Under the pieces are notes generated by a model, which searched no databases, had not been told where the DNA came from, and saw nothing but the letters and a program-made list of their open reading frames with translations. This document shows positions 60,510 to 64,000 of a stretch of DNA of 64,000 nucleotides, piece after piece. Numbering within the stretch: position 1 is the stretch's first letter; the number at the start of each line of letters is the position of its first letter. This stretch comes from Anaerotignum lactatifermentans (lineage in GTDB: Bacteria; Bacillota; Clostridia; Lachnospirales; Anaerotignaceae): positions 62,001 through 126,000 of the forward strand of contig NZ_JACSNY010000003.1 of the NCBI RefSeq assembly GCF_016902535.1, given 5' to 3'. The position numbers and the translations under genes are program-made.

Positions 60510-62069
60510 TTAATAGATCTCGTCGATCTGTTCCTGTCGGGTGATTTTTTTGCTCTGGGCCCTGACTCTTGGGTATTGGAGATAGCCGCTGCCGCGTTTC
60601 TTTTCCAGCGGCAGGATACGAAGCGCCAGTTTTTTGTTTTTTTCCGGTACCAGCCGGAGGGCGGTATCTATTTGTATGGGCAGTTCCTCCAAAGTCAGCC
60701 GGTTGGTCTTGTTCAGAGCGCTTTTGGAGCCCATGGGGGCGTATTCCACCGGGAAGCCGTTCTGGTCCGGTACGGACAGCAGGTAATCCGAGACAGCGTC
60801 CATGCCGAAGGCGGCGCAAAGATCACAGCAGAACTCATGAAGATGGCTGTGCGTCTCGATTTCGATGTCCTTCCAGAGGGTTTCGTCCTCGGCGACACAG
60901 ACCCGGAACACATAAAGTTCCGGCGCCACCTCCACCCGCAGCAGCTCCTCATAGATGCGCATTTCCCATTCCGAGGCGACGGCGTCCAGAATCTGGTCGT
61001 AATTGAGGGCGTGGGGCATTTTCTGCCGGTCCTCTTCTTTTGGTTCCTTATTTTCCGCCAGGGCCTTCCCCAGAGAAGTCAAGCTGTAATAGCTGGGAGG
61101 AAGGAACAGCTCCGGGCTGATGTTATGTCCCATCAGGAACAGAGCCGCCAGATGGTTCACCGTCAGATAGAACCGGAAGGGGGTAAAGGAAATGGGGCGG
61201 ATGAGCCGGAAAAAGACGCTCATGGGCGTCAGGAACCATTTATCCAGCATGATCCCCGCAAAAAGCAGGGAGGACAAAATGGCGTGATCCTCCTCCGTCA
61301 GATGGGAGGGCGGCGTCTGCCACAGATCGGAAATGTCTACATCTACCCGTTTATAGAACCGGACGAAGATCTCGTCTACCTCCTGATGGCCTTCCAGACA
61401 GGCCAGAAAAAATCCGCTGTCGATGGTGTCGGCCTCCAGATCCATGGTGTAGCGGAACCGTCCCGCCGCCAGATAGCAGGCCTCTTCCTTTAACAGTTCC
61501 AGCTGCTCTATGGGCGGCAGAGAAAGAAATTCCACGGCTTTGGGGCTTTTGCGTACCTTATGGACATGGATGGCGGTGACAGGCTCCAGCAAACGAAGCT
61601 GTCGGCACAGCTGGGTCAGGTAGTCCAGATAAAACGCATCGGCAAAGGAGAGCCGGGCCAGCAGGGCGGCACGCTCCTCCTCCGGGAAAAATCCGTTTTC
61701 GTCTACGGTACAGTCCGGCAGACAATGATCCAGCACAAGGGCCAGATCCGCCAGCAGCGGGTGCCGCTCCAGCGTATAGGTCAGAAGGCGGAAACTGTAT
61801 TTTTCCTTTCCCTCTTTCTCCGGGGAGATATCCAGTACATAAGCCGCCTCGCCCTCGTCAAAGCCCAGATCCTGTGAAATGATATTCACTGGGGAAAGGA
61901 TGGTGTCCGCCGCCAGCGCCGTATGGTACCACTTGGCAAAGACCATAGGTGCTACCTGATACAGCTGTTCCCGACAGCCCTCATCCATATGGGAAACATA
62001 TTTTTCATATTCATGGGTAAAAAGCCGCAGCAGTTCGTCGTGCCGCAGCGTTGTATTTTTCTGTTCCAT
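60510..62069 (-). CDS. large protein of unknown function
   Basis: 519 residues from the ATG with AAAGGAG ten bases upstream; longer frames have no ribosome site. Mostly helical, soluble, without signal or membrane segment. Residues about 425-475 (YVFRVCVAEDETLWKDIEIETHS-HLHEFC and AAFGMD) faintly resemble the pRiA4b ORF-3 fold, but I cannot confirm it. Heads the minus-strand cluster with the CobD-like, unknown and radical-SAM genes. Function not assignable. Confidence 0.6.
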   Translation of the reverse strand: MEQKNTTLRHDELLRLFTHEYEKYVSHMDEGCREQLYQVAPMVFAKWYHTALAADTILSPVNIISQDLGFDEGEAAYVLDISPEKEGKEKYSFRLLTYTLERHPLLADLALVLDHCLPDCTVDENGFFPEEERAALLARLSFADAFYLDYLTQLCRQLRLLEPVTAIHVHKVRKSPKAVEFLSLPPIEQLELLKEEACYLAAGRFRYTMDLEADTIDSGFFLACLEGHQEVDEIFVRFYKRVDVDISDLWQTPPSHLTEEDHAILSSLLFAGIMLDKWFLTPMSVFFRLIRPISFTPFRFYLTVNHLAALFLMGHNISPELFLPPSYYSLTSLGKALAENKEPKEEDRQKMPHALNYDQILDAVASEWEMRIYEELLRVEVAPELYVFRVCVAEDETLWKDIEIETHSHLHEFCCDLCAAFGMDAVSDYLLSVPDQNGFPVEYAPMGSKSALNKTNRLTLEELPIQIDTALRLVPEKNKKLALRILPLEKKRGSGYLQYPRVRAQSKKITRQEQIDEIY

Positions 62070-62311
62070 AAAAAATGGACTCCTTTTGCAGAGATTTCGG
62101 GCTTCTTTCGTCGAAAAAGGGCGAAAAAAGCCAATTTTCATTGTAGCAGAAAAAGACGGTTTTGTGAACGGTTCCGGCAAAAAAAGAGAAACTGGTATAA
62201 AAACAGGGAAAAAACGGGAAAGAAAAAATGTAAAAGGACAAGGGGAAAACGAAAGTGTTTTTGTGCAAAAGACAGAAATCTGTTCTTTTTGAAAAAAACT
62301 GAGGGCAACGG
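62070..62311. other. divergent intergenic region
   Basis: AT-rich spacer between the minus-strand unknown gene and the ACT-domain gene. Long A-runs; no gene or RNA recognised. The minus-strand promoter should lie here but is not clear. Confidence 0.35.
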
Positions 62312-62340
62312 TTGAAACTATGCCGGGAATATGGTATATT
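62312..62340 (+). promoter_or_regulatory. promoter of the ACT-protein/threonine unit
   Basis: TTGAAA, 17 bases, TATATT, 57 bases before the GTG start. Confidence 0.65.
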
Positions 62341-62396
62341 CCTTGTAGCGGAAACAAATGTATGCAAACGGAAAACAAAAGAGGGGAGAAGAGAAC

Positions 62397-62840
62397 GTGA
62401 AGGAAGACAAGAATTTCTTTATCGTGGACAAAAGTGTATTGCCGGAGATCTTTTTGAAAGTCATGGAGGTAAAGAATCTTCTGGAGAGCAGAAAAGAAAA
62501 AACGGTGCAGGATGCCGTCAATCGTGTGGGCATCAGCCGCAGCGCTTTTTACAAATACCGTGACGCCGTGCATCCCCTTTACGAGAATACAAGAGGAAAA
62601 ACGGTGACCATCGCTTTGAACCTGGATGATACGCCGGGGCTGCTTTCCACAGTGCTTAACAGCATCGCCACGGAAGGCGCCAATATTTTGACCATCAATC
62701 AGACTATCCCCATCAACGGCATCGCCAATGTGACCATTACCATTGAGACCAACGAGATGCGCGGGGAGTTCGGCAGGCTCATGCGGCAGCTGGAAAGCCT
62801 GCTGGGGGTACAGTCCATTAAGATCATAGGCAGAGAATAA
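62397..62840 (+). CDS. UPF0735 ACT-domain protein (PheB-like)
   Basis: 147 residues, the normal length of PheB/UPF0735. N-terminal helix-turn-helix-like part (FIVDKSVLPEIFLKVMEVKNLL; VGISRSAFYKYRDAV) and C-terminal ACT domain (VTIALNLDDTPGLLSTVLNSIATEGANILTINQ). Probably an amino-acid-sensing regulator. The GTG start has GAGGGGAG eight bases upstream. Precedes thrB and an aspartokinase gene, in line with a role in the aspartate family. Confidence 0.87.
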   Translation: MKEDKNFFIVDKSVLPEIFLKVMEVKNLLESRKEKTVQDAVNRVGISRSAFYKYRDAVHPLYENTRGKTVTIALNLDDTPGLLSTVLNSIATEGANILTINQTIPINGIANVTITIETNEMRGEFGRLMRQLESLLGVQSIKIIGRE

Positions 62841-62855
62841 GAAAACACAGGAATT

Positions 62856-62890
62856 CGTGCCGTAAAAGTGGCGGCACGATTTTCCTTTTC
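62856..62890 (+). terminator. hairpin between the ACT gene and thrB
   Basis: TCGTGCCG / CGGCACGA perfect stem with a 9-base loop, followed by TTTTCCTTTT. It may be a partial terminator or attenuator within the operon. Confidence 0.6.
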
Positions 62891-62937
62891 TGCTGTATAT
62901 AAAGAAGAAAAAATAAATTTGGGAATGGAGGAGCATG

Positions 62938-63840
62938 ATGATACATATTCAAATTCCTGCAACATCGGCTAATATGGGACCGGGCTTTGACAGCATCGGT
63001 GTGGCTTTGCAGCTGTATAATCATCTGTGGGTGGAAGAGATCCCCGAAGGGCTGGAGATCCAGGTCAAACGGAAACAGGAAATCGAGATCCCCACTGACG
63101 AGACCAATCTGATTTATGAAACCATGCGGTATTTTTACCAGCAGAAGGGCCTGCCCATGCCCGGGGTGCGCCTGATCCAGGAGGATTATATCCCCATGGT
63201 GCGGGGGCTGGGCAGCAGTGCTGCCTGCATCGTCGGTGGGCTGACGGCGGCCAATGAGCTGGCGGGCCGTCCCTGCGGCAAACAGGAACTGGCGGAAATG
63301 GCGGCGGCGCTGGAAGGACACCCGGACAACGCGGTGCCGGCCTTCTTTGGCGGCATGGTTGTGGGCGCTATGAAAGAAAATACACTCAAACACGTATGTT
63401 TAGAGTTGCCGAAAGATTTGTTTTTTGCTATAATGGTGCCTGATTTCCCAGTATCTACGGAGAAAGCCAGAGGGGTACTGCCTCAGGAATATTCCCGGGG
63501 AGATGTTGTATACAATGTATCCCGGGCGGCGCTTCTGGTGGCATCTTTGATGAGCGGGAAATATGAAAACCTGGAAATGGCCATGGACGATAAGATCCAC
63601 CAGCCCTACCGGAAGGTGTTGATTCCGGGGATGGAGGAGATCTTCGCGGCGGCCAAAGAAGCGGGCGCACTGGCCTGCTACCTCAGCGGCGCCGGTTCAA
63701 CGCTGATGGCAATTATTACAAAAGAGAAAGCCGGGGAATTCAGAAATCAAATGTCCGCCTGCTTTGCGAAACTGCCGGATCATTGGGAACTGACCTTGTT
63801 GGAGCCCGATACGGAAGGCGTAAAAGCAGTGACTGAATAA
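62938..63840 (+). CDS. thrB: homoserine kinase
   Basis: 300 residues, GHMP kinase superfamily. ATSANMGPGFDSIG near the start, PMVRGLGSSAACIVGGLTAANEL (the GLGSSAA ATP loop) and CYLSGAGSTLMAII are diagnostic. Phosphorylates homoserine for threonine synthesis. ATGs at 62935 and 62938 both fit; the second has the better distance to GGAGG. Followed after 18 bases by an aspartokinase gene. Confidence 0.93.
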   Translation: MIHIQIPATSANMGPGFDSIGVALQLYNHLWVEEIPEGLEIQVKRKQEIEIPTDETNLIYETMRYFYQQKGLPMPGVRLIQEDYIPMVRGLGSSAACIVGGLTAANELAGRPCGKQELAEMAAALEGHPDNAVPAFFGGMVVGAMKENTLKHVCLELPKDLFFAIMVPDFPVSTEKARGVLPQEYSRGDVVYNVSRAALLVASLMSGKYENLEMAMDDKIHQPYRKVLIPGMEEIFAAAKEAGALACYLSGAGSTLMAIITKEKAGEFRNQMSACFAKLPDHWELTLLEPDTEGVKAVTE

Positions 63841-63858
63841 ACAGGAGGAAAGGAAACG

Positions 63859-64000
63859 ATGTTAGTAGTGCAGAAATACGGCGGCAGCTCTGTCGCCGAC
63901 GCGGAAAGAGTGTTTAATGTTGCCAGACGGATTATGAAGACCAAGGAAGAAGGCAACGATGTAGTGGTAGTGCTGTCTGCGCAGGGGAAGACCACAGACG
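63859..64000 (+). CDS. aspartate kinase, N-terminal part (runs off the window)
   Basis: 47 codons visible: [19 protein letters not shown] with the KYGGSS motif that opens aspartokinases, then [13 protein letters not shown] (usually VSAMGKTTD; the Gln for Met is a mild deviation). AGGAGGAAAGG ribosome site. First step of the aspartate family; with thrB it points to a threonine/lysine unit. The type of enzyme (I, II or III) cannot be told from this part. Confidence 0.88.
   Translation, partial: MLVVQKYGGSSVADAERVFNVARRIMKTKEEGNDVVVVLSAQGKTTD

Overview
The window looks like a chromosomal segment of a low-to-mid GC, spore-forming anaerobic Firmicute in the Clostridia, probably Lachnospirales. 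Support: a SpoVT-type regulator, an SLH-anchored surface protein, a copper-amine-oxidase-like stalk on an amidase, DUF4364 and EFR1-type flavodoxin/ferredoxin proteins, strong AGGAGG ribosome sites and many TTGACA-17-TATAAT promoters. An Anaerotignum-like amino-acid fermenter would fit the two genes with extreme codon bias (a D-2-hydroxyacid dehydrogenase and an aminotransferase), but that placement is inference. No plasmid, phage, rRNA or CRISPR locus is visible.

Layout. 0-7 kb is accessory: an SLH surface protein, an IS256-type transposase scrap, a GH5-like lipoprotein and a broken large serine recombinase. 7-10.5 kb holds spoVT, a lipid-kinase-like gene, DUF1653 and a MATE exporter behind a structured leader. 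10.5-16.6 kb is a tight seven-gene operon for a CDP-linked 3,6-dideoxyhexose (rfbF-rfbG-rfbH, reductase/epimerase, RmlC-like epimerase, glycosyltransferase), then a convergent VWA protein and TspO. 18.7-29 kb is housekeeping: glmU, prs, D-2-hydroxyacid dehydrogenase, pth-mfd-prsA-like, and a flavodoxin/ferredoxin protein.

29-33 kb carries a three-gene membrane operon: a VTC-type polyphosphate-polymerase domain protein, a DUF4956 membrane protein and a CotH-kinase protein with membrane segments and repeats. 33-38.5 kb has AlaX-like editing protein, Xaa-Pro peptidase, DUF2161 nuclease-fold protein, YccF, SanA/YdcF, a divergent Fur/PerR regulator and trmL. 38.7-45.7 kb has the biased aminotransferase, a two-component system divergent from a GT2 glycosyltransferase, and an M23 peptidase.

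45.8-56.5 kb: a small basic protein with a membrane-tethered propeller-like protein, the t6A genes tsaE-tsaB with rimI, a LonB-like protease, a cell-wall amidase, then rph, an XTP/dITP pyrophosphatase and a YfcE-type phosphodiesterase. 56.6-57.0 kb has four tRNA genes. 57.2-62.1 kb is a minus-strand block (DUF4364, radical SAM, small unknown, CobD-like aminotransferase, large unknown), and 62.4 kb to the end is an ACT-domain protein, thrB and the beginning of an aspartokinase gene (threonine branch).
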